Shown: positions 51,959-60,793 of the stretch, in pieces
Layout: each line of letters starts with the position of its first letter
Position numbering within the stretch: the first letter of the stretch is position 1
Assembly (NCBI GenBank): GCA_022650895.1
Contig: JALCQC010000010.1
Location: 1-64,000, forward strand
Direction: 5' to 3'
DNA: 64,000 nt
Source of the DNA: Bifidobacteriaceae bacterium
GTDB lineage: Bacteria > Actinomycetota > Actinomycetes > Actinomycetales > Bifidobacteriaceae
The notes under the pieces: model-generated
Seen by the model: the letters and a program-made list of their open reading frames with translations, nothing else
Told to the model about the DNA's origin: nothing
Databases searched by the model: none
Program-made: the position numbers and the translations under genes

Positions 51959-52002
51959 TGCCCGTTCACGGTTTCGTCTTCTTGATTTTGTTTTTCGGCC
52001 TT

Positions 52003-52033
52003 CGACCCCTACATATAGGGGTCGATTTTTTTA
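52003..52033 (+). terminator. terminator of rhomboid gene
   Basis: CGACCCCTA pairs with TAGGGGTCG across a CATA loop, followed by ATTTTTTTA. Confidence 0.9.
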
Positions 52034-52307
52034 TGCACACAAGAGTGAATAACTGTGGAAAAGTGGGTAAAAGTTTTTCCACCATTGTGGATAACTTGAG
52101 TGTGGAAAACCTGTTTCACAGTGATGTAAGTATCCACAGTGTTCATAGAACCTTGTTATTTCAACGGTTTGAGGATTCGTTGGAATTGGTGGAATCACAT
52201 GTGTGTAATTTATCCACCATGGTGGAAAAGGTTGTGGATAACTCGGGATAACCGGTGTAAAACTTAGAAATTCCGTGGTTTGGGGTGATTGCGGAAAGTT
52301 ATCCACA
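52031..52307. other. DnaA-box cluster (candidate oriC or DnaA-binding locus)
   Basis: Exact TTATCCACA boxes occur at 52086-52094 (minus), 52233-52241 (minus) and 52299-52307 (plus). Matches to TTWTNCACA occur at 52031-52039 (plus), 52054-52062 (minus) and 52101-52109 (minus). Single-mismatch copies lie at 52044, 52075, 52112, 52130, 52210 and 52221. About twelve sites in 277 bases is far above chance. TCCACCATGGTGGA at 52214-52227 joins two boxes as a perfect palindrome. dnaA itself is not in the window. Confidence 0.75.
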
Positions 52308-52440
52308 CTCTGGTTTCCTCATGGCCGCTTTGTGTCCGGAGAAAGTGAACTGTTTTTCATGGTGAAGGACGAGATCAAGTCAACAGGGTGGAACGGATGA
52401 AGGGATCAGAGGTTTCGTGCTTCCCATCGTGCCGCGACAT

Positions 52441-52482
52441 GAAAAATCCCCGGCGCCACGCACGAAGGAGCGTGACCGGGGA
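52441..52482 (-). terminator. hairpin downstream of crgA
   Basis: TCCCCGG and CACGC (52447-52462) pair with GCGTG and CCGGGGA (52470-52482). On the minus strand TTTTTC follows, so it can end a crgA transcript about 140 bases past the stop. Confidence 0.75.
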
Positions 52483-52617
52483 CAGTGAGGTCTCTGTGAC
52501 ATCTGAAATCGCTGAGATCTCTAAATCGCTGCGACCTCAAAGATTGCTACATGCTACAGAAGATTGTTGAAAAATCGCTGCTGCGAAAGGGCAACGTGAA
52601 AAAGCGTTGCGAAACTA

Positions 52618-53109
52618 CTAGTTCCACCACATCGTCATGAGGAAACCAACCATCATGATGGCGAAGCCGATGAGCAGGTTCCAGTTGTGGATGTTCGGAA
52701 TGGGCCAGTTACTGTCGGTCACATAGGTGACGACGACCCACGCCAAGCCGATGACCAGCAGAAGCACGAACACGGGGACGAACCAGCGGGGGTTCGTCTT
52801 CGCGCCCTTGATGGACTCCTCCACGCGCTTGGAGCTTTCCTGCTCACGGGCGAGCAGACGCTGCACGTTCTTCGGAAGATCACGTGAATCCGCGCTCTTA
52901 TTGAGAACATTCTGCACTTCTTCGAGGGAGAGCTCTTCGGGATCGCGGCCCTCGTCGGCGGCATCGGTAGTGTCAGAAGCCGCAGAAGTGGCCTGATCGG
53001 AAGTGGCTTCCACAGTGGACGAAGCGCTTGCTTCGCTTGCAACTGCAGTGTTCTCAAGCTCGTCGTTGGCGGTCTTTTCGACTGCGTTGGCGTCGTCGTT
53101 GTGAGCCAT
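52618..53109 (-). CDS. crgA: cell division protein CrgA
   Basis: A 163-residue membrane protein that in actinobacteria helps coordinate septum formation with FtsZ and penicillin-binding proteins. The N-terminal 80 residues are acidic and Ala/Ser/Thr rich, longer than in most CrgA proteins. Then come a basic RVEESIKGAKTNP segment and two helices: WFVPVFVLLLVIGLAWVVVTYV, followed by the typical loop DSNWPIPNIHNWN and LLIGFAIMMVGFLMTMWWN. The usual bacterial CrgA has only the last 70-90 residues. GGAGACTAAGCCC lies before the ATG. Confidence 0.95.
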   Translation of the reverse strand: MAHNDDANAVEKTANDELENTAVASEASASSTVEATSDQATSAASDTTDAADEGRDPEELSLEEVQNVLNKSADSRDLPKNVQRLLAREQESSKRVEESIKGAKTNPRWFVPVFVLLLVIGLAWVVVTYVTDSNWPIPNIHNWNLLIGFAIMMVGFLMTMWWN

Positions 53110-53203
53110 GGGCTTAGTCTCCTTCGATAAACTACATAGACATAGTACCGGCTACTGTTGGACGAGGGGAAAAACGACACGTCAGTGGGTCTCAGGAGGT
53201 GTA

Positions 53204-54028
53204 ATGAGTCGGCATGGCAAACGTCGTAGTGCTCAGCAGAAGCTGACGACAAGCCTCATCGTGCTGTTGATCTGCGCGGTGGCGGGCTACCTCTTCGAAG
53301 TGAATGTGCGCACGAACGGTTCATCGGTGACAAGTTCGGACACTGGTGACCTCTTGGAGGAGCGCACGAAGCAGGTCAATCAGCTGCAGAAAGACATCAC
53401 CGACCTCAGCTCGCAGATCGACACCCTCAAAAAAACCTTGGGCGATGATGCCACCACGGGAAGTGGCTCAAGCGAAAGCGACGCGGGATCCTCCTCCGAT
53501 GCGACCACGGGTTCCGGCGACTCAGGCTCCGACTCCACTAGTTCTACGAACAGTTCCGATTCCGCAACCGTTCTCCCCGCATACTCCGGCCAGGGGATGA
53601 CGGTCACCCTCTCCGATTCTCCGCTATGGCAGGACGCCGAAACCTCCGGTAACCTCGCCGATAGTAATGTCAACGATTATGTGGTTCATCAGCAGGATCT
53701 CGAGGCCGTCATCAATGCGTTCTGGGCAGGTGGCGCCGAAGCCATGATGATCCAGGACCAGCGGGTGCTCCCCACCACCGCCGTGCGATGCGTGGGCAAT
53801 GTGCTGCTGCTGCAGGGCAAACAGTATGCACCTCCGTACACGGTCTCGGCGATTGGGCCGGTGGAGAAGATGCAGAAGGCGCTCGATACGTCCACCGCCG
53901 TCATCATCTATAAGCAATATGTGGAGTCCGATGGTCTGGGCTGGGAACAGAAGGTGTTGAAGAACCTCAAGTTCCCGGAGAGCACGGCTGTGCTCCAGAC
54001 CCTCAAATACGCTTCTGAAGCAGACTAG
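53204..54028 (+). CDS. DUF881 family membrane protein
   Basis: A 274-residue protein, start set by CAGGAGGTGTA before ATG 53204. It has one membrane helix, LTTSLIVLLICAVAGYLFEV, a coiled-coil segment LLEERTKQVNQLQKDITDLSSQIDTLKK, a Ser/Asp/Gly linker of about 50 residues, and the DUF881 domain: GQGMTVTLSD, VVHQQDLEAVINAFWAGGAEAMMIQDQR, and CVGNVLLLQGKQYAPPYTVSAIGP. DUF881 proteins resemble YlxW and FtsQ-like division proteins; their role is not defined. It is divergent from crgA and directly ahead of the sortase. Confidence 0.92.
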   Translation: MSRHGKRRSAQQKLTTSLIVLLICAVAGYLFEVNVRTNGSSVTSSDTGDLLEERTKQVNQLQKDITDLSSQIDTLKKTLGDDATTGSGSSESDAGSSSDATTGSGDSGSDSTSSTNSSDSATVLPAYSGQGMTVTLSDSPLWQDAETSGNLADSNVNDYVVHQQDLEAVINAFWAGGAEAMMIQDQRVLPTTAVRCVGNVLLLQGKQYAPPYTVSAIGPVEKMQKALDTSTAVIIYKQYVESDGLGWEQKVLKNLKFPESTAVLQTLKYASEAD

Positions 54029-54051
54029 GCATAGGCAGGGAGGCAAAACCG

Positions 54052-55302
54052 ATGACGGCTTCTGGTGGAGGTTCAGGCAGGCACGCGGTCGGCCATGCCG
54101 GTGTGCAATACAGCGATCAGTACGGTGATCAGTCGGATACGCAGTCGGGTATGCAACCCGTGCCGTCGGTCGCGCCTGCGTATGACGCCCAACAGACTCC
54201 GCAACAGCCCTCACAGCAACCCCCGCGCAGAAAGCGGAGAGTCCTGGGAAGCGTCGTGGGAATCATCGGCGAGATCTTCCTCACCCTTGCCGTGGTGTGT
54301 GCCCTTTACATCGTGTGGCAGCTGTGGTGGACGGGTGTGGTGTCGGAGCAGACGCAGGAGAAGCAGAGCTCCGAGGTCTCCTGGACGGCACCGTCCCAGT
54401 CCGACGGCAGCTATCAGATCGCCAAGGCGCAGAAGGGTGATCCACCCATCATCGACAAGCCTTCAGCAGGTGATGTTGTCGGCCAAATCTACATCCCGCG
54501 CTTCGGTGCGCAATGGAAGCGCCTCATCGTGGAGGGAACCACCGCCGACCAGCTCGCGCGGCACGGACTAGGGCATTACCCCACCACCCAGCTACCCGGC
54601 GAAGTCGGCAATTTCGCTGTTGCAGGGCACCGCTCCGGCTATGGCGAACCGCTCGGCAACGTGCCGGATCTCAAAGAGGGCGACCCCATCGTGATCCGCA
54701 CCGGCGACTATTGGTACGTGTACCACTACACCAGCCATGAGATCGTACTGCCGTCGCAGACGGCGGTGGTGGCACCCGTCCCGAACCGGCCGGACAAAGA
54801 GCCAACCGAACGCTTCATCACCCTCACCACGTGCGAACCACGCTATACATCCGCCACGCACCGCTGGATTTCTTACGGCACCTTCGACTACTGGGCCAAG
54901 GTCTCGGACGGCATTCCGAAGGAACTGGCCAGTACCGACGCGACCGGCGCGGTTCAGTTCGTGCAGAACGATACGCAGTCGTGGACGAGTCAGATTCCCC
55001 GTCTCACCACACTGCTGCTGTGGCTGGTCATCTCCTACGCGATTCTGTACATCGCCGGCGCCATCGTGTGGCGTTACCCGGCAGCGAGAGCACGCAAGGC
55101 CTCGGCTACTTACGAAAGCCAGACGGCGAGCATCTACGGCTGGATCTACCGTCACCAACCTGCCATCGCGCCGATTCGATGGCTCCTCATGGTGATTCTT
55201 CTTCTCATCGTCACCGTGGTGCTCTTCGAATGGGTTTTCCCATGGGCGGCATCCACCATTCCCTTCCTGCGGGTGGCGTCGAATTATTCGAGTGTAGTCT
55301 GA
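54052..55302 (+). CDS. class E sortase
   Basis: A 416-residue transpeptidase. The first 60 residues are Gln/Pro/Ser rich; a helix, EIFLTLAVVCALYIVWQLWW, anchors it. The sortase domain shows IYIPRFGAQWKRLIVEGTT, the catalytic histidine in NFAVAGHRSGYG, the cysteine in FITLTTCEPRYTSATHRWISYG with the arginine nearby, and class-E-type PNRPDKEPTERF. A C-terminal pair of helices, LTTLLLWLVISYAILYIAGAIVW and WLLMVILLLIVTVVLFEWVFPWAAS, is unusual and adds a second anchor. GGGAGG is before the ATG. Class E enzymes sort housekeeping surface proteins, often with LAxTG signals. Confidence 0.94.
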   Translation: MTASGGGSGRHAVGHAGVQYSDQYGDQSDTQSGMQPVPSVAPAYDAQQTPQQPSQQPPRRKRRVLGSVVGIIGEIFLTLAVVCALYIVWQLWWTGVVSEQTQEKQSSEVSWTAPSQSDGSYQIAKAQKGDPPIIDKPSAGDVVGQIYIPRFGAQWKRLIVEGTTADQLARHGLGHYPTTQLPGEVGNFAVAGHRSGYGEPLGNVPDLKEGDPIVIRTGDYWYVYHYTSHEIVLPSQTAVVAPVPNRPDKEPTERFITLTTCEPRYTSATHRWISYGTFDYWAKVSDGIPKELASTDATGAVQFVQNDTQSWTSQIPRLTTLLLWLVISYAILYIAGAIVWRYPAARARKASATYESQTASIYGWIYRHQPAIAPIRWLLMVILLLIVTVVLFEWVFPWAASTIPFLRVASNYSSVV

Positions 55303-55538
55303 AGGCGAGCGCCTCATGAGGCGTTAGCGGATAGGTCAGTTCAGTGAATGAGTAAGGACTGCGATATGGGTATGGGTACGGCGAGAGTCACGCAGGCGGC
55401 GAGCATGCCGCGTGGCCGTCGATGGCGGGTGTGAACGCCATCGCAACCCGTGCGAAAATCCCTATGAAAATCCATATGAAAACGAAAAGTCCGAAAATCT
55501 AAAGTCTGACAGGGACATCCCTACGTGAGGAATGAACT
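55303..55538. other. intergenic region before amidotransferase gene
   Basis: 236 bases. I see A-rich repeats near 55460-55500, with three AAAATC(C/T) copies, and no clear terminator for the sortase gene, so read-through into the next gene is possible. Confidence 0.35.
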
Positions 55539-56201
55539 ATGAGTGATTCTGCTCGCATTCTCGTTATCGATAATTACGATTCGTTTGTCTACACCATCGT
55601 CGGCTACCTGAAGACCTTGGGTGCCACAGTGACGGTGTACCGCAACGATGCCGTCACCACCGAAAACATGAAGGAGCTGGTGGGTGCCGCGGACGGAGTG
55701 CTCATCTCCCCGGGACCCGGCACGCCGCGAGAGGCCGGCTGCTCAGAAGAGGTGATTCGCGAGTGCGCCCGTCAGTCCACTCCGATGTTGGGCGTGTGCC
55801 TAGGTCTGCAGGCGCTCGCGGAAGTCTACGGCGCCTCGGTGGACCATGCGCCCACCATCATGCACGGCAAGACCAGCTTGATCGACCATGTGGACGGTGG
55901 CCTTTTCGAGGGAGTTCCCAACCCCATGACGGCGACCCGGTACCACTCACTGGCGGTTGAACCATCTACTGTTCCCGATTCCTTGGAGGTCATTGCACAG
56001 ACGCGCGATCACATTATCCAAGGCTTGAAGCACCGTGAGCTGCCGCTGTATGCAGTGCAATTCCACCCCGAATCCGTGATGACGGTGGGTGGCTACCGGC
56101 TCTTTGCCAACTGGCTTGCGGTCTGTGGACAGACCAATGCCATTGAGCGCTCGCACGGATTGGTGCCGAATGTGTCGAAGCAGGCTGAGGCGAAACTGTA
56201 G
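55539..56201 (+). CDS. PabA/TrpG-type glutamine amidotransferase
   Basis: A 220-residue class I glutamine amidotransferase, the component that supplies ammonia to anthranilate or aminodeoxychorismate synthase. It opens RILVIDNYDSFVYTIVGYL, with LISPGPGTPREAGC, the nucleophile in MLGVCLGLQALAEVYG, and the His/Glu pair in AVQFHPESVMTVGG. GAGGAATGAACT precedes the ATG. Where it follows a sortase in actinobacteria it is annotated as aminodeoxychorismate synthase component II, so folate synthesis is the likelier pathway, but trpG use is possible. In most relatives the kinase gene pknB comes next; here a glycan locus does. Confidence 0.93.
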   Translation: MSDSARILVIDNYDSFVYTIVGYLKTLGATVTVYRNDAVTTENMKELVGAADGVLISPGPGTPREAGCSEEVIRECARQSTPMLGVCLGLQALAEVYGASVDHAPTIMHGKTSLIDHVDGGLFEGVPNPMTATRYHSLAVEPSTVPDSLEVIAQTRDHIIQGLKHRELPLYAVQFHPESVMTVGGYRLFANWLAVCGQTNAIERSHGLVPNVSKQAEAKL

Positions 56202-56215
56202 GTGTAGATGCAGGT

Positions 56216-56263
56216 GAGGGGCTACAGGGAGTGAGTGAACCCTGCAGCCCCTCGTTTCTTTCT
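56216..56263 (+). terminator. terminator of amidotransferase gene
   Basis: GAGGGGCTACAGGG pairs with CCCTGCAGCCCCTC, one mismatch, followed by GTTTCTTTCT. Confidence 0.87.
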
Positions 56264-56276
56264 CTCGAAAGCAGAA

Positions 56277-56310
56277 GCTGGCCCGACGGTTAGTTCACCG
56301 TCGGGCCAGC
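56277..56310 (-). terminator. terminator of DUF5107/TPR gene
   Basis: GCTGGCCCGACGGT pairs perfectly with ACCGTCGGGCCAGC across TAGTTC. The minus-strand T tract is interrupted (TTCTGCTTTC). Confidence 0.75.
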
Positions 56311-56320
56311 CGGCCGCGAG

Positions 56321-59300
56321 CTAGAGAATGTGGCGATGGGCCACTTCGTCTGCGAAGAGGTTGGCCTGCAGGTGAGAGGCGTCCAGTTTGAGTGCTTTCG
56401 CGAGCCACCGAGTTGCCGCAGTCCTCTTTTCGTCTCCGGCAGCGAGATCTCCTGCGCTTTCGGCATGCTTCGCCAAGCCGATATTCGCAATTCCCATGAG
56501 ATACAGGCAGTGAATCTTGTTCATCAGCGTGTAGTCGTTCTCGAAGATGAGGAAATCGGGCAGCGAAACGGCAAAATAATCGTAGGAGATGTGATCTTCC
56601 ACATGGCGCTCGCCGTAGTCGAGAAGGCGGTAGAAGCGTGCGTTGGCGGGACCCGTCTCTCCGAGGGCAAGGTGAGCAAGACCTTGGAACAGGATCATTT
56701 CAGCGGGTTGATCGTTGTAGTAGAGAGCGCCCTTGACCTCGTCCGGGCCAATGGTTGCCTTGCGGAACTCCTCGCGAGATTCTTCCGTTTCCCCGAGCTC
56801 ACGCAGCACAAGACCGAGATAATAATGCAGGTCGTTATCCTTCTGCCCCTCGAGCTTTCCTTCGCCGAGGTTGTGTGGATAGGTCATGGCTGCGGTGAGA
56901 TGGCTCTGAGCCGCTCTCCAATCCTTGGCCGCCATGTCATCCTTGGCGAGCAAGGTGAGTGCAATGCGGTACTGCGAGGTGATCTTTCCCTCGCCACCCT
57001 CCCAAGGATGGAAGTGGCGCGTCCCCATGAGTTCGTAAGCCTTCGCGTAAGCACCGGTCATATTGAGTGCGGTGAGATATTCGATGAACAGGTCGTCACG
57101 TTGGGCGACTACATCCGGATGCGCTTCGAAGACCTCAAGTCGCTGTTCGAAACTCCATCCGAGCTTGCGGTGCAGCTGATCCAACTCGAGCAGCACACGG
57201 GCGTCGGACTCGTCGAGTGCATAGGCGCGTTCCATGTGAGTGGAAGCGCTTTCGCGGTCATTGAGCTTGTTGTAGTAGGCAAGAGCCAGATTGCGGTGAG
57301 CCGTGGGGAAGGTGTCGTCGAGCTGCACGGACTGTTCCCAGAGCGCCACGGCCTTTTCGGTCTGTAGCTTGTCGTAGTAAAGGCAGCCGAGGTAATACGG
57401 CGCCTTGGCACCACTGTTCTGGCTGATGGCGAAGTCGAGAACGGCGATATCCTCCAATTTATTGGGGAAGCAATAGTCGCTGGGCGCCTGTTCCGCGAGA
57501 GCGAGCGCTGTGGCGGCATCATCCGTACGGTCGAGTTTGCTCAGATAGTACGCCTTGTAATACAGCGCAAGTGGTGTGGAGCGGTTGGCGATGAAGCGGT
57601 CAAGTACGTCAACGGCTTCCGCATACGCGCCGAAAGCGGCATAGCTACGGGCGGTTGCCAGATAGTTGCCCTCGAAGTCGCGCATGAGATGTGCGCAGGT
57701 CTCTTGCAGGGCCGCAGTGGCCTTATCCGACTCGTCGGAGAGCCGCATCTGCTCTAAGCGTGAGACGAAATCGAAGGGGAAGTGCTTCAGCGTCGCAGCG
57801 GCCTTGGTGCGTGCCTCGTCGGTGCGGTTCAGCATTCGCAGCAGGAAGGTGTGTAGGCCGTGGGCTCGGATGTTGCTGGTGTTCTTGGTCAGCCCACGTT
57901 CCACGAAGTCCAGTGCCTTCTGCCATTCGTGGCGCTTGGCGGCGATGAGAGCAAGGTAGAAGAAGGCCATCTCCTGCTGGGCGTCGTCCCAGGTTGCCTT
58001 GTAGAAGGCGTCGTAGGCAGCGTCGAGATCGTTGAGGTAGTACTGGGCTACGCCGAGGTTGAAGTAGGCCTCGCAATCGTAGGGATTGGGATTTTTCCAC
58101 GTGAGCCGTTTGATGGCGGCGTTGAAATAGGTGAGAGAACCGCTGAAGTTTCCGCGGCGCAACAGCAGGCGGCCGTAAGCATTGTTGAGACGGGCGTCGC
58201 CCGGGTCGCGCTTGAGCCCTTCGAGATAGTAGGGGTCGGGGAGGTAGGTGGCGTGACGGTACTGCTCAAGGTGCAGTCCGGTCAGGTACAGTTCCTCCGT
58301 GGTGGCGATGTCCTCGGGGTCGGCGGCTGCTTGCGCGGGGTCGGGAATCTCGGCGATGGAAGGTTTGGCGGGCGTGTACGACACCAGCTCGGTGGCACCG
58401 TCCGTGGCAGTGAGGGTGATATCGGATTCCGCACAATCGCCGATCTCAAAGCTTTCCGTCACGGTATCTTCGGGTGAGATGGCGACGTTCTTGTCAAGCA
58501 GAACCCTGCCGTCTGCAGTGGTGGCGAGGAGACGTACTTGGGCGTGGGGGGCTGTGACGTAGAGCGTGGCGGTGGCGGAGCGTGGGGTATTCGCCGAAGT
58601 ACTAGGCGAAGCCTGAGCCGGAGTCGAAGCGTCCGCCGAGGTTCCAGAGAATTCGAGGCCCAGGCTGGCTTCCGTGGTGGCGTTCTTGACCTGTCCCACG
58701 TTTTTGTACGGCATGAAGTACTGGGTGAAGGTCTTCTCTTCGAAGGGTTTGAGCCAGGTGAAGTCGGGTTGGTTATCGGTGAAGACGCCGGTCATGAGCT
58801 CCACGTAAGGGCCGTTGGCGTCGGTGAGGTTGCGATCCCATGCGTGGCCGAAGTCACCCGACCCCCAAGTCCACTGCTTCTTACCCGGTGAAACGTGGTG
58901 GTCGGCGACGTGGAGGATGCCCGCACGCTCTTTGTAGTCGTAGCCACCCACGAAATCGAAGTTCGACTTTGCTGCCATGTAGGAGGTGGGCACGGGGATA
59001 TTTTTGTAGCGGGAGATATCAACTCCCTCGCTGTAATCGTGCTTGTAGTAGGTGCCGGTAGCGATGGGGAAGCGGGAAACATCGCGCTTGCCGTGATCCA
59101 TCACCGCAGTGACGTCGGGCGGGAAGATCGATTGAGTGTGGTCGTTGACCGGGACCGCCGGATTGGCCCACCAGAGGAAGGATTGCGGCAGCGAGGTGCC
59201 GTTGTAGAGGCGGGCGGAGATCTCGATGTACGCCTTGCCTGGGTGAAGACCGATGCTGACGATGACCTCGGTACCGTGAATCTGGTCGGTGTCATGGCAA

Positions 59301-59734
59301 AGAACTGCTTTACCGCCATCGGGAAGGTCCTTAACTTCATAATCGACCGGCAGATAGGTGGTGGGCCGGTGGTGCTGCGGCCAGTTGAATTCGATGCCAC
59401 CTGAAATCCAAGGGCCTAGAAGACCTACGAGGGCGGGTTTGATGACGTCGTTGTGATAGACGAAGTCGTAGTTATTCGTTTTGTCGAGCGCGTACTGGAT
59501 GCGCCCGCCGAGCTCCGGGAGAACAGTGACCTTGAGATACTCGTTTTCAATGATGACGGCCTTGTAGTCCTTATCGACCTTCTCGTCACTGATGGTTTCG
59601 ACCACCGGGTACGGATACACCTTGCCGGTACTTCCCTGGTAGACGCGCTTCTCGATGAATTCCGGGTTCTTGTCCGCCGCGCCGATTTCGTAAGTCGGGA
59701 TGGTCAGGATGGTGTCGTTGATGGTGACAGCCAT
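56321..59734 (-). CDS. DUF5107 domain protein with TPR repeats
   Basis: An 1137-residue protein without signal peptide. Residues about 25-370 form a DUF5107 domain of galactose-mutarotase-like fold: ENEYLKVTVLPELGGRIQYALDK, GLLGPWISGGIEFNWPQHHRPTTY, LWWANPAVPVNDHTQ and SPGKKQWTWGSGDFGHAWDRNL. A beta-rich linker with Ser/Thr follows. Residues about 470-1100 are many TPR-type helical pairs, such as NPYDCEAYFNLGVAQYYLNDLDAAYDAF. The family is common in plant-glycan loci; catalytic activity has not, to my knowledge, been assigned to all members, and acidic residues in the cleft make a glycosidase or epimerase plausible. AAGGAGGAGATATG leads the gene. It sits with an AraC regulator and a GH2 enzyme. 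Confidence 0.8.
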   Translation of the reverse strand: MAVTINDTILTIPTYEIGAADKNPEFIEKRVYQGSTGKVYPYPVVETISDEKVDKDYKAVIIENEYLKVTVLPELGGRIQYALDKTNNYDFVYHNDVIKPALVGLLGPWISGGIEFNWPQHHRPTTYLPVDYEVKDLPDGGKAVLCHDTDQIHGTEVIVSIGLHPGKAYIEISARLYNGTSLPQSFLWWANPAVPVNDHTQSIFPPDVTAVMDHGKRDVSRFPIATGTYYKHDYSEGVDISRYKNIPVPTSYMAAKSNFDFVGGYDYKERAGILHVADHHVSPGKKQWTWGSGDFGHAWDRNLTDANGPYVELMTGVFTDNQPDFTWLKPFEEKTFTQYFMPYKNVGQVKNATTEASLGLEFSGTSADASTPAQASPSTSANTPRSATATLYVTAPHAQVRLLATTADGRVLLDKNVAISPEDTVTESFEIGDCAESDITLTATDGATELVSYTPAKPSIAEIPDPAQAAADPEDIATTEELYLTGLHLEQYRHATYLPDPYYLEGLKRDPGDARLNNAYGRLLLRRGNFSGSLTYFNAAIKRLTWKNPNPYDCEAYFNLGVAQYYLNDLDAAYDAFYKATWDDAQQEMAFFYLALIAAKRHEWQKALDFVERGLTKNTSNIRAHGLHTFLLRMLNRTDEARTKAAATLKHFPFDFVSRLEQMRLSDESDKATAALQETCAHLMRDFEGNYLATARSYAAFGAYAEAVDVLDRFIANRSTPLALYYKAYYLSKLDRTDDAATALALAEQAPSDYCFPNKLEDIAVLDFAISQNSGAKAPYYLGCLYYDKLQTEKAVALWEQSVQLDDTFPTAHRNLALAYYNKLNDRESASTHMERAYALDESDARVLLELDQLHRKLGWSFEQRLEVFEAHPDVVAQRDDLFIEYLTALNMTGAYAKAYELMGTRHFHPWEGGEGKITSQYRIALTLLAKDDMAAKDWRAAQSHLTAAMTYPHNLGEGKLEGQKDNDLHYYLGLVLRELGETEESREEFRKATIGPDEVKGALYYNDQPAEMILFQGLAHLALGETGPANARFYRLLDYGERHVEDHISYDYFAVSLPDFLIFENDYTLMNKIHCLYLMGIANIGLAKHAESAGDLAAGDEKRTAATRWLAKALKLDASHLQANLFADEVAHRHIL

Positions 59735-59884
59735 ATCTCCTCCTTGAGATTATCTTTAATTCCTGCTCTTAATTTAGGGGAAGAATTGCTATAATTTACG
59801 GAGAAAATTGCGTTGTACTCTAGGAAAACTGCTTTTAGAAGTGCCAGCATGTTTTCAACGAGTGGTGAGTGACAAGGAGAGGCA

Positions 59885-60742
59885 ATGAAGCCAGCCGAAC
59901 ACAAGGTCTTGACGAAGCCGTCGGATCTCTATATCTACACCCCGAGCAAAACGGCTCGGTCTACTTTTCTCTATGCGCTCCGCGTTGGCTTCTATGTGTA
60001 TGAGCCTGGTTACAAACAGGAACGCACTGCCTTCGACAGCTTCCTGCTGATGTATGTGAAAAGTGGCTGTGTGCAAGGGACAACGGGTGAGAGGAGTTTT
60101 GAAGCACGCGAAGGTCAGTTCGTGCTGATCGATTGCTACGAGCATCACTCATACTCCATGGCGGAGCGTACGGAAATATCCTGGCTCCATTTTGACGGGA
60201 TATCCGCTCGTCCCTATTTTGAGTACATCGTCGGCAAGCTGACGAACGTTTTCACAGTGCGCGATCCCATCTTTGCTCTTAATCGGTTGCAAAAGGTATT
60301 CGATACGCTCGCTGCAGGGAAACGCTTCTCTGAAGTCTCCATGGCCAAATACATCTTCGACATTTTGACGGAACTCGCCACCTTTGCGGGTGAGCCCGGG
60401 GCGGAGGAGCGGCGTCCCCACGTCATTGAGGATGTGGTGGCCTACATTTCTCAGCACCTCAGCGAGCGTCTGACGGTATCGGAGCTGGCGGAACGTTCGT
60501 ACATGAGTGAGTACCACTTCATCCGAACTTTCAAGAAGGAGACGGGCTACACCCCTCACGCCTACATCATGGAGGCTCGAATGAATGTGGCGAAATTCCT
60601 GCTGACGAACAGCGAGGAGCCCATCAAAGTGATTCTTGAAAAATGCGGTTTCTCTGATCTCAGTGTTTTTGGTGCCGCTTTTCGGAAACGAACAGGGTTG
60701 ACGGCCAGTGAATACAGGGAGCGTGGCAAAAAAGAAAAATGA
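59885..60742 (+). CDS. AraC family transcriptional regulator
   Basis: A 285-residue regulator. The N-terminal cupin-like sugar-sensing domain has FLLMYVKSGCVQGTTGERSFEAREGQFVLIDCYEHHSY and WLHFDGISARPYFEYI. The C-terminal pair of helix-turn-helix motifs is clear: ERLTVSELAERSYMSEYHFIRTFKKETGYTPHAYIMEARM and ILEKCGFSDLSVFGAAFRKRTGLTASEYR. ACAAGGAGAGGCA precedes the ATG. It is divergent from the DUF5107 gene and convergent with the GH2 gene, so it probably activates both and the following transport operon in response to a sugar. Confidence 0.93.
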   Translation: MKPAEHKVLTKPSDLYIYTPSKTARSTFLYALRVGFYVYEPGYKQERTAFDSFLLMYVKSGCVQGTTGERSFEAREGQFVLIDCYEHHSYSMAERTEISWLHFDGISARPYFEYIVGKLTNVFTVRDPIFALNRLQKVFDTLAAGKRFSEVSMAKYIFDILTELATFAGEPGAEERRPHVIEDVVAYISQHLSERLTVSELAERSYMSEYHFIRTFKKETGYTPHAYIMEARMNVAKFLLTNSEEPIKVILEKCGFSDLSVFGAAFRKRTGLTASEYRERGKKEK

Positions 60743-60778
60743 TGGGGGTGAAGTTGTGTTGACCTTCACCCCCATCAT
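60728..60778 (-). terminator. terminator of GH2 gene, overlapping AraC gene stop
   Basis: ATGATGGGGGTGAAG pairs perfectly with CTTCACCCCCATCAT. On the minus strand a long ATTTTTCTTTTTT tract follows. The stem overlaps the TGA stop of the AraC gene (60740-60742). Confidence 0.93.
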
Positions 60779-60793
60779 TCATTTGCGACTGCT

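Larger units (their letters stand above)
51959..52617. other. 659-base non-coding region between rhomboid gene and crgA
   Basis: No accepted ORF. From left to right it holds the rhomboid terminator, a DnaA-box cluster (52031-52307), about 130 bases without clear structure, a hairpin at 52441-52482 and a short stretch before the crgA stop. The track ORFs here (52031-52306 and 51766-52251) run through the DnaA boxes and have no domain. Confidence 0.7.

Noticed and set aside
52031-52306. Minus-strand 91-residue ORF
   Set aside because: It is made of repeated DnaA boxes read as protein, giving Pro/His/Thr-rich nonsense, with no ribosome binding site.
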